Origin: Pseudomonas putida
GTDB lineage: Bacteria; Pseudomonadota; Gammaproteobacteria; Pseudomonadales; Pseudomonadaceae
Direction of reading: 5' to 3'
Assembly: GCF_002906855.1 (NCBI RefSeq)
Contig: NZ_MINI01000028.1
Span: 744,001 to 808,000, forward strand
Length of the DNA: 64,000 nucleotides
Part shown: positions 25,421 through 33,256 of the stretch, piece by piece
How the letters are laid out: each line of letters starts with the position of its first letter
Position numbering within the stretch: position 1 is the stretch's first letter
Program-made: the position numbers and the translations under genes
Notes under the pieces: model-generated
Databases searched by the model: none
What the model saw: only the letters and a program-made list of their open reading frames with translations
What the model was told of the DNA's origin: nothing

Positions 25421-26467
25421 TTACTGCTGGCTTTCGTCGACCGGGGTGCCGTCGTCGTACTGCGACAGCCAGCTGACCATGGCATCGCGGTAGCGGGTGA
25501 AGCCCTTGTAGTCGACCAGTTCCTGGTCCAGGTCGCGGATCACCCGATGCATGCGCTTGGCCCACTGCGGCGCGAACTCGGCCAGTTCCTGCAGGCTGAC
25601 CAGGTAGGTCCGCACCGGGAACAGCACGGCGTTGCTGCGTGGCAGGCGGTGCAGGGGCTGCAGCTCGATGCGCAGGTTGACCCGTTCACCGGCGTTTTCG
25701 GCGGTCACGGTGGTGCGGTCCGGGGCCCAGTCGGGCAGAGTTTCGGCGGAGGTTTCCAGGCGCGGGTCGACAGTGATCGACCAGTTGGTGCGGCGCACCG
25801 GGTGGCCTGGGCGCAGGCGCAGGAGGAACTTCAGCGCGCGCTGCAGGATGCCCATTTCATGCAGCTTGGGCACCGGGCCGTGGAACTCCATGAAGCTCAT
25901 GCCGAGGTTGAAGCGCAGCGAGTAGTCGGCGCGCTGGGTCGCCATGCCGGCGCCCATCACCAGGGTGTCGTCACGCTCTTCGAGAAGAATGAACTCGCCC
26001 TGGGCCTGGCGGGTGATGTATTCCATCGGCTCCATCGGCAAGGTGCTGGCATCGCCGAAGGTGAAGGTCTGGTCGATCTGCAGCGGGCGGTTGATCCAGT
26101 GCCACTGGCTGCCTTTCTTCTCCAGGGTGAAGTGTTCGGGGTAGTCGCGCGAGTACGACTCCATCAGCAGCTCCAGCAGGTCCCACTGGGCTTCCATCAT
26201 GTGCGGCAGGGCGGCGTAGTGCACGCCCGGCTGACTGTCGAGGGTGTGCGCACGGTGGTGGCACTCGGAGATGTAGTGCTCGTCGATGTCGAACTGCCCG
26301 CGCAGCGCGCCGGTGCCGAACGGCACGTGCGGCTCGACGTTCATCGAGTACATGTACTGGTCTTCCGGGTACGGGAAGGGCAGGCGCAGCACGGCTTCGC
26401 GGCTGTTCTTGTAGGTGTGGCCCTGGCCTGCGTCGGCGTAGGATTCGATCGGCTTGAATACGGTCAT
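25421..26467 (-). CDS. DUF3445 heme-dependent oxidative N-demethylase family protein
   Basis: The 348-residue protein contains FPYPEDQYMYSMNVEPHVPFGTG, LRFNLGMSFMEFHGPVPKLHEMG and RRTNWSITVDPRLE, the conserved regions of DUF3445, now linked to heme-containing N-demethylases of the dimethylamine monooxygenase system. The His in HGPVPKLHEMG is a candidate heme ligand, but this is inference. It ends a tight run behind the DmmA-like and PDR-type reductase genes (17-base gap to the reductase), which would deliver electrons. The true amine may be dimethylamine or another secondary amine. Confidence 0.85.
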   Translation of the reverse strand: MTVFKPIESYADAGQGHTYKNSREAVLRLPFPYPEDQYMYSMNVEPHVPFGTGALRGQFDIDEHYISECHHRAHTLDSQPGVHYAALPHMMEAQWDLLELLMESYSRDYPEHFTLEKKGSQWHWINRPLQIDQTFTFGDASTLPMEPMEYITRQAQGEFILLEERDDTLVMGAGMATQRADYSLRFNLGMSFMEFHGPVPKLHEMGILQRALKFLLRLRPGHPVRRTNWSITVDPRLETSAETLPDWAPDRTTVTAENAGERVNLRIELQPLHRLPRSNAVLFPVRTYLVSLQELAEFAPQWAKRMHRVIRDLDQELVDYKGFTRYRDAMVSWLSQYDDGTPVDESQQ

Positions 26468-26484
26468 GTTGTTGTTTTCCTGTT

Positions 26485-27453
26485 TCAGAGGTCTACGACC
26501 AGGCGGCTGCAGTTGGCGCGGGATACGCAGGGCATGAATTTGCGTTTGCTCAGCTTGTCTTCCTCGCTGAGCCAGTCATCGCGATGGTCGAGTTCGCCAT
26601 CGATGTCCAGTACTTCGGTCTCGCAGTAGCCGCAGGCACCGCCGCGGCACAGGTAGGGCACCTTGTAGCCGGCCTGTTCGGCGGCCTCGAGCAGTGACTG
26701 TTCGGCTGGCACTTCGATGGTCACCCCCTGGCGTGCCAGGGTGACGCTGAACGGCTGGCCGCTGGAGCCTTGTTCGACGAAGCGCTCGTAGTGAATGTGG
26801 CTGTCGGTCCAGCCCAGTGCGCGGGCATTGTCGAGGGTGTCGTCGATCATGCTGTCCGGGCCGCAGACATACACGTGGCTGCCCAGCGGGCGATCAGCGA
26901 GGATGTGGCGGATGTCCATGCGCGCATCGACGCCTTGCACATACAGATGCACGCGCTCGCCGTAGCGTGCCTGCAGCTCCAGGCCCAGGGCGGTGTGCTC
27001 GGGGCCGCGCACGGCCAGGTGCAACTCGAAGGTGGCCTGCTTGAGTTGCAGTTCTTCCAGTTGCGAGTAGACCGGGGTGATGCCCACGCCGCCGGCAATA
27101 AACACGTGCTGGCGGGCGTGCTTGGCCAGCGGGAACAGGTTGGCGGGCTGCAGGATCTGCAGCAGGTCGCCTTCAGCGACCCGGTCATGCAGGTAGCGCG
27201 AGCCGCCCCGGCCATCGCTGACCCGGCGCACGGCAATCTGGTAGGCGCTGGAGTCGTAGGGCGAGCTCATCAGCGAGTAGGCGTTGCGGTGGGTCTTGTC
27301 GCCGTCTTCGAGCACCACCACCACGTGGCTGCCGCCGGAAAACGCCGGCAAGTGCTTGCCGGCCGGGTCGACCAGAGTGAAGCGGGTGATCTCCGGGGTG
27401 AGTGCTTCGATGCGGGCGACGCGCACGCTGAGGGTGCCGTTGTGGGTATTCAT
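26485..27453 (-). CDS. PDR/VanB-type oxidoreductase (FMN, NAD and 2Fe-2S)
   Basis: The 322-residue protein has an N-terminal flavin-binding domain (HRNAYSLMSSPYDSSAYQIAV), a nucleotide-binding domain (HVFIAGGVGITPVYSQLEEL and VYVCGPDSMIDDTL), and a C-terminal plant-type ferredoxin with the cluster cysteines in YLCRGGACGYCETEV and a later FMPCVSR. This domain order defines the phthalate dioxygenase reductase family. It should transfer electrons from NAD(P)H to the DUF3445 heme partner. The ATG at 27453 overlaps the DmmA-like stop by 4 bases (ATGA), showing translational coupling. Confidence 0.92.
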   Translation of the reverse strand: MNTHNGTLSVRVARIEALTPEITRFTLVDPAGKHLPAFSGGSHVVVVLEDGDKTHRNAYSLMSSPYDSSAYQIAVRRVSDGRGGSRYLHDRVAEGDLLQILQPANLFPLAKHARQHVFIAGGVGITPVYSQLEELQLKQATFELHLAVRGPEHTALGLELQARYGERVHLYVQGVDARMDIRHILADRPLGSHVYVCGPDSMIDDTLDNARALGWTDSHIHYERFVEQGSSGQPFSVTLARQGVTIEVPAEQSLLEAAEQAGYKVPYLCRGGACGYCETEVLDIDGELDHRDDWLSEEDKLSKRKFMPCVSRANCSRLVVDL

Positions 27454-28055
27454 GTGTCGAGCTCCTCGGCTGCTGGCAGTTCGCCCGGGACTTCGCCATC
27501 GGCCTTGATGCCCTGGAAGGCGGCCAGGCGGCGGGAATAGTGGTCGCGTACCACCAGGTCGAGCTGGCAACCAGGGCAGCTGAACACGCGCTGGGTGACG
27601 TTCTCGGTGTAGGTGTCGCAGTGCGCGCACCACACACGGCGGACCAGGGTGCCGCTGTGTTCGCGCAGGACTTCGTCCCGGTTCAGGTCAACCGCGTTGG
27701 CGGCTTGCATGGCGGTGCCGATGAAGCTTTCCGAGCCGCTGAGGTACAGGCGCGTACCCATGTGGGCCTGGCCCAGGCGTTCGCGCAGGGCGGCGATCAG
27801 CGCCTGGTTGCTGGGGAACACGTCCAGCCCGGCCGCTTCTGCGGCTTGCAGCGCCTGCAGGTGATCGTGGCCGGAGAATGACTCGGTGGAGTAGAGCAGG
27901 GTGCTGTGGGCACGCTGCGCGGGGGACATGTCCGCGATCAGGCGCAGCATAGCCGCGCCGCCGCTGCCCTGGCCCGCGATCAGGTGGCGCAGGCCGCCTG
28001 ACATGGGCCGCAGCTGGTCGTAGACCGGGCGGCTTTTGATGCCGGTGATAAGCAT
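27450..28055 (-). CDS. DmmA-like dimethylamine monooxygenase subunit
   Basis: The 201-residue protein starts MLITGIKSRPVYDQLRP and has a reductase-like nucleotide fold (HSTLLYSTESFSGHDHLQAL, GTRLYLSGSESFIGTAM) and a C-terminal zinc or iron knuckle, VWCAHCDTYTENVTQRVFSC with PGCQL, giving two CxxC pairs. This is the layout of proteins named DmmA-family subunits of dimethylamine monooxygenase. It leads the dmm-like operon and overlaps the reductase gene by 4 bases. The knuckle is likely to hold a rubredoxin-like metal for electron transfer. Confidence 0.8.
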   Translation of the reverse strand: MLITGIKSRPVYDQLRPMSGGLRHLIAGQGSGGAAMLRLIADMSPAQRAHSTLLYSTESFSGHDHLQALQAAEAAGLDVFPSNQALIAALRERLGQAHMGTRLYLSGSESFIGTAMQAANAVDLNRDEVLREHSGTLVRRVWCAHCDTYTENVTQRVFSCPGCQLDLVVRDHYSRRLAAFQGIKADGEVPGELPAAEELDT

Positions 28056-28162
28056 GGTGACACACCTCGTAAGCCCGAACCCCCGGCCTGTGCCGGAAGG
28101 TAAAGTTGGCGGCTGTTTTCAGGCTCGGGCATGGGTGGAAGCAGAACCCATGCCATATTGCC

Positions 28163-28174
28163 TATGGTTTTATA
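28163..28174. promoter_or_regulatory. shared motif TATGGTTTTATA before the dmm-like operon
   Basis: This 12-mer lies 108 bases upstream of the DmmA-like start and recurs as TATGGTTTCATA upstream of the aldehyde dehydrogenase gene. The larger match CCTATG-N5-ATAT has identical spacing at both sites. It is a candidate binding site for the GntR regulator at 29839. Confidence 0.4.
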
Positions 28175-28197
28175 TGTTTTATGACCAAAGTCGACAA

Positions 28198-29622
28198 TCA
28201 GTGCTTGAACATCACGTGGCGCACGCAGGTGTAGTCCTCCAGGCCGTACATCGACATGTCCTTGCCGTAGCCGGACTGTTTCATGCCGCCGTGGGGCATC
28301 TCGCTGACCAGCATGAAGTGCGTGTTGACCCAGGTGCAGCCATATTGCAGGCGTGCAGCCAGGCGGTTGGCGCGGCCGACGTCGCGGGTCCATACCGAAG
28401 AGGCGAGGCCGTAGTCGGAATCGTTGGCGAAGGCCAGGGCTTGGGCTTCGTCGGTAAACGGGGTGATGCTGACCACCGGACCGAATACTTCGCGCTGGAC
28501 GATCTCGTCGTCCTGGCGGGCATCGGCCAGTACGGTCGGCGCGAAGAAGAAGCCGTCGCCCGCACCCCGATGGCCGCCAGTGATCAGGCGGATGTGCGGC
28601 TGGGCCTTGGCGCGCTCGACGAAACCTTCGACGCGCTCCAGGTGCTCGCGGGTTATCAGCGGTCCGAGCTCGGTTTCAGGGTCGTCCTGCAGGCCCATGC
28701 GCAGGCTGGCCACGGCTTCGCCCAGCTTGCTCACGAACTGCTCGTAGACGCCTTGCTGCACATACAGGCGGCAGGCCGCGGTGCAGTCCTGGCCGGCGTT
28801 GTAGAAACCGAACGCACGGATGCCTTCGACGGCGGCATCGATGTCGGCGTCGTCGAAGATCAGTACCGGCGCCTTGCCGCCCAGCTCCATGTGGGTGCGT
28901 TTCACGCTGCTGGCGGTGCTGGCGATGATCCGTGCACCGGTGGCCACGGATCCGGTCAGCGACACCAAGCGCACCTTGGGGTGGTTGACCAGCGGTTCGC
29001 CAACGCTCGGGCCACGGCCGAACAAGATGTTGACCACACCGGCAGGGAACAGCTCGGCCATGATCTCTCCCAGCGCCAGGGCGGTCAGCGGGGTTTGCTC
29101 GGAGGGCTTGAGCACCACGCAGTTGCCGGCGGCCAGCGCGGGGGCGAGCTTCCAGGCGACCATCATCAGTGGGTAGTTCCATGGCGCGATGGAGGCGATT
29201 ACGCCGAGCGGGTCACGGCGAATCATCGAGGTGTGCCCCGGCAGGTACTCGCCGCCGGCCGAGCCAGACAGGCAGCGGCTGGCGCCGGCAAAGAAGCGGA
29301 ACACGTCGGCGATGGCCGGGATTTCGTCGTTCAGTGCGGCCTGGTAAGGCTTGCCGCAGTTCTGCGACTCCAGGCGGGCGAGGCGGGCGGCTTCGGCTTC
29401 GATGCGATCAGCCAGCTTGAGCAGCAACTGGGCGCGATCCTTGGGTGCGGTCTGCGACCAGCCGACGAAGGCCCGGTCGGCGGCCTGCACCGCAGCATCC
29501 ACCTGGGCAGCGCTGGCTTCGGCGATAGTCACCAGCACTGTGCCTTCGGACGGGTTGTACACGGCGTACGGACTACCTTGCCCGTCGACCAACTGGCCGT
29601 TGATCAGGAGTTTGGTTTGCAT
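28198..29622 (-). CDS. gamma-aminobutyraldehyde dehydrogenase-like aldehyde dehydrogenase
   Basis: The 474-residue protein begins [21 protein letters not shown] and contains the ALDH motifs [49 protein letters not shown] (catalytic Glu), and [16 protein letters not shown] (catalytic Cys). The combination [11 protein letters not shown] is characteristic of PatD/YdcW-type aminoaldehyde dehydrogenases. It should oxidise an aminoaldehyde to an amino acid with NAD+. It precedes the dmm-like operon on the same strand and diverges from the GntR regulator, so it likely handles the aldehyde released by that oxidase. Confidence 0.9.
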   Translation of the reverse strand: MQTKLLINGQLVDGQGSPYAVYNPSEGTVLVTIAEASAAQVDAAVQAADRAFVGWSQTAPKDRAQLLLKLADRIEAEAARLARLESQNCGKPYQAALNDEIPAIADVFRFFAGASRCLSGSAGGEYLPGHTSMIRRDPLGVIASIAPWNYPLMMVAWKLAPALAAGNCVVLKPSEQTPLTALALGEIMAELFPAGVVNILFGRGPSVGEPLVNHPKVRLVSLTGSVATGARIIASTASSVKRTHMELGGKAPVLIFDDADIDAAVEGIRAFGFYNAGQDCTAACRLYVQQGVYEQFVSKLGEAVASLRMGLQDDPETELGPLITREHLERVEGFVERAKAQPHIRLITGGHRGAGDGFFFAPTVLADARQDDEIVQREVFGPVVSITPFTDEAQALAFANDSDYGLASSVWTRDVGRANRLAARLQYGCTWVNTHFMLVSEMPHGGMKQSGYGKDMSMYGLEDYTCVRHVMFKH

Positions 29623-29663
29623 GGCGGATTCCTTGGTCGGTCTTATTGGTAGAAATCTAAACC

Positions 29664-29675
29664 TATGAAACCATA
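29664..29675. promoter_or_regulatory. shared motif (minus strand TATGGTTTCATA) before the dehydrogenase gene
   Basis: The reverse complement of 29664-29675 differs by one base from the motif at 28163-28174. It lies 42 bases upstream of the dehydrogenase start in the AT-rich 216-base region divergent with the GntR gene, an expected place for an operator. Confidence 0.4.
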
Positions 29676-29838
29676 TCTTAATATTTTTAGTTTGCCAACC
29701 ACTGCGAAAATCGACTTCCAGGCGGTAGAATGGCCCGTCAATCGGTACCGGGCGCTGCCCCGTTCGCTATAAGATGCGAAACTGAACCTTTTAGCCGAGG
29801 CCCGCGCCAGGCCTGGCAATGCTCGATAGGGAGAGGCA

Positions 29839-30588
29839 ATGACTGCCCTGAATAGTGCTCGTAACACCGCCTTCATCCGGTTGCGCCAGGAAGGGCGAAC
29901 CGATGAAGTGGCGCGCCGCCTGGTGGAGGCGATCGAGCTGGGGATGTTCGCCGAGGGGCAGCAACTGCCCAGTGAATCGGAACTGGCCCTGCAGTTGGGC
30001 GTCGCCACGGTGACCTTGCGTGAAGCACTGGTGGTGCTGCGCCAACGCGGCTTGATCGAGACCCGCCGCGGGCGCAATGGCGGCAGCTTTGTCTGCGCCC
30101 CGGTGGAGTTGCCCGAAGCGCTGCTGTTGCAACGCCTGCGTGACATGAGCGGCCCCGATCTGCGCGACCTCGGTGATGAACAAACGGCCATTTCCGGCAC
30201 GGCAGCGCGCCTGGCCGCCAAGCGCAGCTCGCCAGAGCAGCAGGCACGTATCGCCCAGCATATCGAAACCCTCAGCCAGGCCGGTTCGCGTCTGGCCCGG
30301 CACCGCGCCGATGCACGTTTTCATATCGAAGTGGCCGCCGCTGCCCAGTCGCTACGCCTGACCAGCGCTGAAATGCGCCTGCAGTCGGAAGTTGGTGAAC
30401 TGCTGTGGATGGAGGCCGCTGGCGGCGGTGACGTGACGGTGGTCGAACACGAGCACCGGGCCATTCTCGAAGCGCTGGTCGCCGGTGACGCGGTGCTGGC
30501 TGGCGCCTTGGCCGAAGCCCATGTCAGCCGTGGCATCAAGCGCCTGATCAGCCTGCGTCTGGAACTGCTGGCCGACGGGCAGGACTGA
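29839..30588 (+). CDS. GntR family regulator, FadR/FCD subfamily
   Basis: The 249-residue protein has an N-terminal GntR winged helix (EVARRLVEAIELGMFAEGQQLPSESELALQLGVATVTLREALVVL) and an all-helical FCD effector domain containing ADARFHIEVAAAAQS and VEHEHRAILEALVAGD, whose His and Asp residues usually bind a metal and carboxylate. It diverges from the aldehyde dehydrogenase gene and lies 42 bases before the Cache-domain gene. It probably represses the amine cluster in the absence of substrate. Confidence 0.9.
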   Translation: MTALNSARNTAFIRLRQEGRTDEVARRLVEAIELGMFAEGQQLPSESELALQLGVATVTLREALVVLRQRGLIETRRGRNGGSFVCAPVELPEALLLQRLRDMSGPDLRDLGDEQTAISGTAARLAAKRSSPEQQARIAQHIETLSQAGSRLARHRADARFHIEVAAAAQSLRLTSAEMRLQSEVGELLWMEAAGGGDVTVVEHEHRAILEALVAGDAVLAGALAEAHVSRGIKRLISLRLELLADGQD

Positions 30589-30630
30589 GCCGTCCATAAC
30601 AACAAAGCTGTACCTGCGTGAGGTAATGCC

Positions 30631-31377
30631 ATGTTTGCCCTGAGCGACAACGACCCGCTGTCAGCCTGTGCCCAGCAGCTGGACCACACCCTGGGGACCA
30701 TCTTCGGCCAGGTTCGCCAGCTGGTGGAAGAAACCCGAGCGCTATGGGAGCGAGTGCTGGCCGAGGGCCGCCAGCCTTGCGCCAAGGACCTCGCGACCCT
30801 GCGCCCGGCCATCGACCAGCAATTGCTCACCACCGGTGCCTTTGGCTGTGGCGGTGGCATCATCGTCGAGCCCAACGGCCTGGCCGACCGCGAGATGCAC
30901 CTGGAATGGTGGTACCTGGCCGACGGCGGCAAGACCCTGCCGCTGCGGCCGAACTTCGACCGGCGCCGCGAGAACTACTACGACTACACCGAGATGCCCT
31001 GGTACAGCCGGCCGATGAAGACTGGCAAGAGTGTGGTCGAAGGGCCGTACGTGGACCTGTACGGCACCAACATGTACGTGCTCACCTTCACCATGCCGAT
31101 CGAAGTGCACGGCCGCTTTATCGGCGTGGCCGGGCTGGACCTGTCGCTGCACAACGTCGAGCGCCTGTTGGTGCGCAGCTTGATGCGTCTTGAGCATGAG
31201 GCGGTGCTGATCTCGGCGGACGGGCGAGTGATTGCTTCGAACACGGCGAACTGGATGGTCGGTGACCTGGCCCAGGCTTTGTTGAACACCTTGCCGCGTG
31301 ATGGCATTCGCCTGGCGTTGGCCGAGTCCGAGGCGGGGTGGTCGCTGGTGCGGTTGCCGGTGCTCAGGCGCAGGTGA
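30631..31377 (+). CDS. Cache-domain protein of unknown role
   Basis: The 248-residue protein has a single Cache-like sensor region: EWWYLADGGKTLPLRPNFDR, RENYYDYTEMPWYSRPMKTGKSVVEGPYVDLYGTN and YVLTFTMPIEVHGRFIGVAGLDLSL. No signal peptide or membrane helix is visible, so it seems to be cytosolic. It shares the strand and probably the transcript of the GntR regulator. Genes of this type accompany catabolic regulators and may sense the substrate; no enzymatic motif was recognised. Confidence 0.75.
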   Translation: MFALSDNDPLSACAQQLDHTLGTIFGQVRQLVEETRALWERVLAEGRQPCAKDLATLRPAIDQQLLTTGAFGCGGGIIVEPNGLADREMHLEWWYLADGGKTLPLRPNFDRRRENYYDYTEMPWYSRPMKTGKSVVEGPYVDLYGTNMYVLTFTMPIEVHGRFIGVAGLDLSLHNVERLLVRSLMRLEHEAVLISADGRVIASNTANWMVGDLAQALLNTLPRDGIRLALAESEAGWSLVRLPVLRRR

Positions 31378-31425
31378 TCAATTGCCTCATCCGGCCTCTT
31401 CGCGGATAAACCCGCTCCCACAGGA

Positions 31426-31627
31426 TGAACTGCGCCCCATTTGTTGGACAGTCTGTGATTAGGCTGCTGCAGCCTGACTCCTGTATGCCACGGGAGTCAG
31501 GCCGCCCAGCCCCATCTTGATTCGATCAAAGGCATGGATGGCTGAAAGTTTGAACTGCTTGGTGTGCTTGCTCACGTAAAACGCCCCTGAGGTTGGATTT
31601 TTTGTCCAACATCAGGGGCGCAGTTCA
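31426..31627 (-). mobile_element. 202-bp non-autonomous derivative of an IS3-family (IS150-type) element
   Basis: The ends are imperfect 25-bp inverted repeats (22 of 25 matching) that start TGAACTGCGCCCC, with TGA/TCA termini as in IS3 elements. A 3-bp target duplication GGA flanks both ends (31423-31425 and 31628-31630). The inside keeps only the first and last parts of the transposase genes. Near the right end CGCCCCTGAGGTTGGA and TCCAACATCAGGGGCG form an imperfect palindrome, as is common in IS ends. It is therefore a MITE-like deletion product, movable only with a parental transposase. Confidence 0.8.
31459..31575 (-). pseudogene. fused remnant of IS3-type transposase (OrfA start joined to OrfB end)
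   Basis: The 38-codon frame from a GTG at 31575 reads (M)SKHTKQFKLSAIHAF, the N-terminus of an IS150-type OrfA, and continues without frame change into DRIKMGLGGLTPVAYRSQ and a short Ala tail, the C-terminus of OrfB. The middle of both genes, including the DDE catalytic core, is missing. The junction lies at about residue 17. No function is expected. Confidence 0.75.
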
Positions 31628-31682
31628 GGATCGCCTATGCCTTGTGGCTTGTGCAGTACCCGCGAAGAGGCCGGCCCAGGTT

Positions 31683-31790
31683 TCACAAGGCCTTGCGCAT
31701 GAACACCCGGGCATAGGCCACCTGGACCAGCTCCATGATCGCCTCGATGTCAGCACGTTCTGCCCTGCGAAGAGTAAGGTCTGGGTTCAA
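31683..31790 (-). pseudogene. internally deleted GNAT acetyltransferase gene
   Basis: A 35-codon frame with a TTG start preceded by GGAGG reads (M)NPDLTLRRAERADIEAIMEL then VQVAYARVFMRKAL. The first 26 residues match the first strand and helix of GNAT acetyltransferases, and the last eight look like their terminal strand; the acetyl-CoA-binding core is missing. An in-frame internal deletion of about 100 codons is the simplest explanation. It sits between the miniature IS and the MFS gene. Confidence 0.55.
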
Positions 31791-31924
31791 GTTGAAGCCT
31801 CCGGAAGTTCGCCTGAGCTTAATAGGTATGAGTCTGCAACGCTTCACTCCGCTGCTTTCATATCCAAATGCCGATCACCCCGTGATAAAAACCGGACACT
31901 CGACAAAAACAAACGGAATACCTG

Positions 31925-33127
31925 ATGTCCGCCAGTCACCCGCCTGCCAATGGACTATTCGCCACCTTCTGCCTGAGCAGTTACCTGCTTTCGCTGTCTT
32001 ACGGCAGCACCTTCCTGCTGGCAATGACGCTGCGCGCACACGGTGCCAGCGAAGCCGATGCTGGCTCGGTGATCTCCGTCGCCATGCTCAGCACCTTCCT
32101 GGCCGTGATCTTCTCCGGCCACCTGACCGACCTGATTGGTGCACCCAAGGCCGTGGCCGGTGGCGCGGTGTTTCTTGCCGCGGCCTGCCTGGGCTTTGCC
32201 GCCGCCCCCGGGTTCGGCATAGCCATCCTGTTGTGTGGCCTGCTGCTGGGCTTCGGCTGGGGCCTGTTCTACACGCTGGGGCCGATCATCGTGGCGATGC
32301 TCATCGAGCCGGCACGGCGGGTCAGATACTTTGCCTTGCTCTCGGGCAGCATGATGACCGGTATCGGCACCGGTCCGCTGCTGGGGCGTGCGGCGCAGGT
32401 GCTGGGTTACCCGGTGGAGGCGGCCTTCGTCGCCGCAGCCGGGGCGAGCCTGCTGGGTGGCGTGATGTTCCTGCTGATGGGGCCGCGCATGCAGCAGCTG
32501 AAAACCGGCGCCGTCGCGGTGTGCAAGATCACCCCGGCAGCCACGCGTGCGGTGCTGTCTTCCAAGGCGGCCTTTGCCATCCTCATGGTTGGCCTGGGTG
32601 GCGCGATCTTCGGTGGGCTGTCGAGCTTCCAGACCTCGTACGCCAGCGCCAGGCACCTGGACTACTCGCTGTTCTTCCTCGGTTTCATGTCGGCTGCGAT
32701 TTCCTGCCGGCTGCTCATTGCCGGTTTCATCGTCAAGCGCGACCCATACCGCATGGCCTGCCTGCTGACGGCGTTGATGGTGCTGTCGGTGCTGATGTTC
32801 ATGTACGGCGTCGACAGTGCGGCGGCCTATTTGCTGGCGGCAGTGGTACTGGGCGTCGGCTATGGCCTGACCTATTCGGTGATCAATGGCCTGGCGGCCA
32901 ACGAAGCACCGAGCGGGCACACAGCGCAGTCGCTGGTCCTGTTCAGCCTGGCCTATTTCGTTGGCGTGTTCGGTTTTCCATTCCTGGCCGGCAAGGTCAT
33001 CGTCCAGGCAGGCATGCCGGCGCTATTGCAGCTTCTGCTGGTGATTGCCCTGGCCAACTGGTCGATCACCTTCGGCCGCCTGGTTTGGCGGCGAAGGAGC
33101 AGTCGCCCTGTGATGGGGCGTGCATGA
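31925..33127 (+). CDS. MFS transporter
   Basis: The 400-residue protein has twelve predicted helices with a motif A-like loop FSGHLTDLIGAPKAVAGGAVF and the segments GFGWGLFYTLGPIIVAMLIEP and GVGYGLTYSVINGLAANEAPSG. It belongs to the arabinose-efflux-like MFS permeases. An AT-rich region of about 130 bases before the gene likely holds the promoter. No dedicated regulator lies next to it and the substrate is unknown. Confidence 0.85.
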   Translation: MSASHPPANGLFATFCLSSYLLSLSYGSTFLLAMTLRAHGASEADAGSVISVAMLSTFLAVIFSGHLTDLIGAPKAVAGGAVFLAAACLGFAAAPGFGIAILLCGLLLGFGWGLFYTLGPIIVAMLIEPARRVRYFALLSGSMMTGIGTGPLLGRAAQVLGYPVEAAFVAAAGASLLGGVMFLLMGPRMQQLKTGAVAVCKITPAATRAVLSSKAAFAILMVGLGGAIFGGLSSFQTSYASARHLDYSLFFLGFMSAAISCRLLIAGFIVKRDPYRMACLLTALMVLSVLMFMYGVDSAAAYLLAAVVLGVGYGLTYSVINGLAANEAPSGHTAQSLVLFSLAYFVGVFGFPFLAGKVIVQAGMPALLQLLLVIALANWSITFGRLVWRRRSSRPVMGRA

Positions 33128-33256
33128 ACAGGCGCACCCTGCTGGTGCGTTTGCGGGGAGCGTCGAAACCTGGAAAGCGCGAATAGTTAGCTTGCATACG
33201 AGTTGGCGTGCAACTTGCTGTCATTTTGCCATCCGATGTCGCGTATGGTGAAAACA

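Larger units (their letters stand above)
31391..31674. repeat. inverted REP pair split by a miniature IS
   Basis: The REP at 31391-31424 (CCGGCCTCTTCGCGGATAAA followed by CCCGCTCCCACAGG) faces a second copy in inverse orientation, whose core CCCGCGAAGAGGCCGG ends at 31674. The miniature IS at 31426-31627 lies between them. The left copy is the well-known P. putida REP sequence; the right is truncated. Insertion of IS elements into REP pairs is a known tendency. Confidence 0.75.
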
